Assembly: GCA_937995555.1 (NCBI GenBank)
Contig: CALKJX010000258.1
Span: forward strand, 1-5,158
DNA: 5,158 nt
Reading direction: 5' to 3'
Source of the DNA: an uncultured Elioraea sp.
Lineage (GTDB): Bacteria > Pseudomonadota > Alphaproteobacteria > Acetobacterales > Acetobacteraceae
The position numbers and the translations under genes are program-made. How positions within the stretch are numbered: position 1 is the stretch's first letter; each line of letters starts with the position of its first letter. Below the pieces are notes generated by a model. It ran no database searches. It was not told the DNA's origin and saw nothing but the letters and a program-made list of their open reading frames with translations. This document shows positions 5,041-5,158 of the stretch, in pieces.

Positions 5041-5158
5041 ATGCCCAGACTCGACTTCGACGCGGCCCTGCGCGCTGCCGAGCGCGCCGCCGATGCCGCC
5101 GCCGCCGCGATCCGCCCGTGGTTCCGCGCCAGCCTCGCGATCGAGCGCAAGGGCGACG
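5041..5158 (+). CDS. Inositol monophosphatase family protein, probably HisN-type histidinol-phosphatase, 3' truncated by window edge
   Basis: Only the first 39 codons are in the window. The translation starts MPRLDFDAALRAAERA, followed by an Ala-rich helix, then IRPWFRASLAIERKGD. This fits the N-terminal helix of the inositol monophosphatase family, where a variant of 'A..AG..I.P.FR..L.xExKGD' leads into the S/DPVTxAD motif. HisN-type histidinol-phosphatases of Alphaproteobacteria share the PWFR or PYFR and KGD elements, so histidine biosynthesis is the best guess. SuhB-like or CysQ-like members cannot be excluded because the metal-binding motifs lie beyond the edge. GGAGG at 5024-5028 precedes the ATG by 12 bases, rather far for an ideal ribosome binding site. 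The gene is divergent from kdsB with about 94 bases between starts, so promoters for both must share that gap. Confidence 0.6.
   Translation, partial: MPRLDFDAALRAAERAADAAAAAIRPWFRASLAIERKGD

Noticed and set aside
4986..5150. Extension of the kdsB frame upstream to an ATG at 5150.
   Set aside because: It overlaps the divergent HisN-like gene and the probable promoter; the extra residues are Ala/Arg-rich and unlike KdsB.
1..5158. Hidden novel system, mobile element, CRISPR array or RNA gene.
   Set aside because: No long direct repeats, transposase or integrase motifs, tRNA-like cloverleafs or target-site duplications were seen; all larger genes belong to known housekeeping families apart from the small lipoprotein.

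Overview
The window reads as a stretch of core chromosome from a high-GC alphaproteobacterium, most likely a Rhodospirillales/Acetobacteraceae-type organism. The main reasons are a clear CtrA cell-cycle response regulator (a family essentially confined to Alphaproteobacteria), a kdsB-pheA gene pair of the alphaproteobacterial kind, a KDO-activating enzyme (Gram-negative outer membrane), and strong G/C preference at third codon positions in every real gene. No mobile elements, tRNA or rRNA genes, CRISPR arrays or phage genes were seen. Taxonomy below class level is inference.

Layout, left to right. Positions 2-772 (+) hold the C-terminal two thirds of a DNA polymerase IV (dinB), cut by the window edge. 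Five bases later comes nudC (778-1758, +), an NAD(H)/Nudix diphosphatase with an intact zinc ribbon and Nudix box. Its stop codon overlaps, as GTGA, the start of a small predicted lipoprotein gene (1755-2144, +). These three genes are so tightly packed that they probably form one transcription unit. A 381-base AT-richer intergenic region (2145-2525) follows. It contains direct and inverted TTGACG repeats, a 12-codon ORF behind a near-perfect Shine-Dalgarno sequence, and a candidate promoter and ribosome binding site for ctrA (2526-3257, +). A 100-base convergent gap with a very strong GC hairpin separates ctrA from the minus-strand operon kdsB (4946 to 4215) - pheA (4209 to 3358). A short divergent promoter region (4947-5040) separates kdsB from the first 39 codons of an inositol-monophosphatase/HisN-like gene (5041 onward, +).

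Functionally this is housekeeping and regulation: translesion synthesis, NAD turnover or RNA de-NADding, cell-cycle/motility transcription control, LPS KDO activation, and phenylalanine and probably histidine biosynthesis. No novel defence or metabolic system is visible. The parts most worth a second look are regulatory: the long structured leader region of ctrA, its lack of the GANTC and full CtrA-box signatures known from Caulobacter, and the promoter and start-codon arrangement of kdsB.
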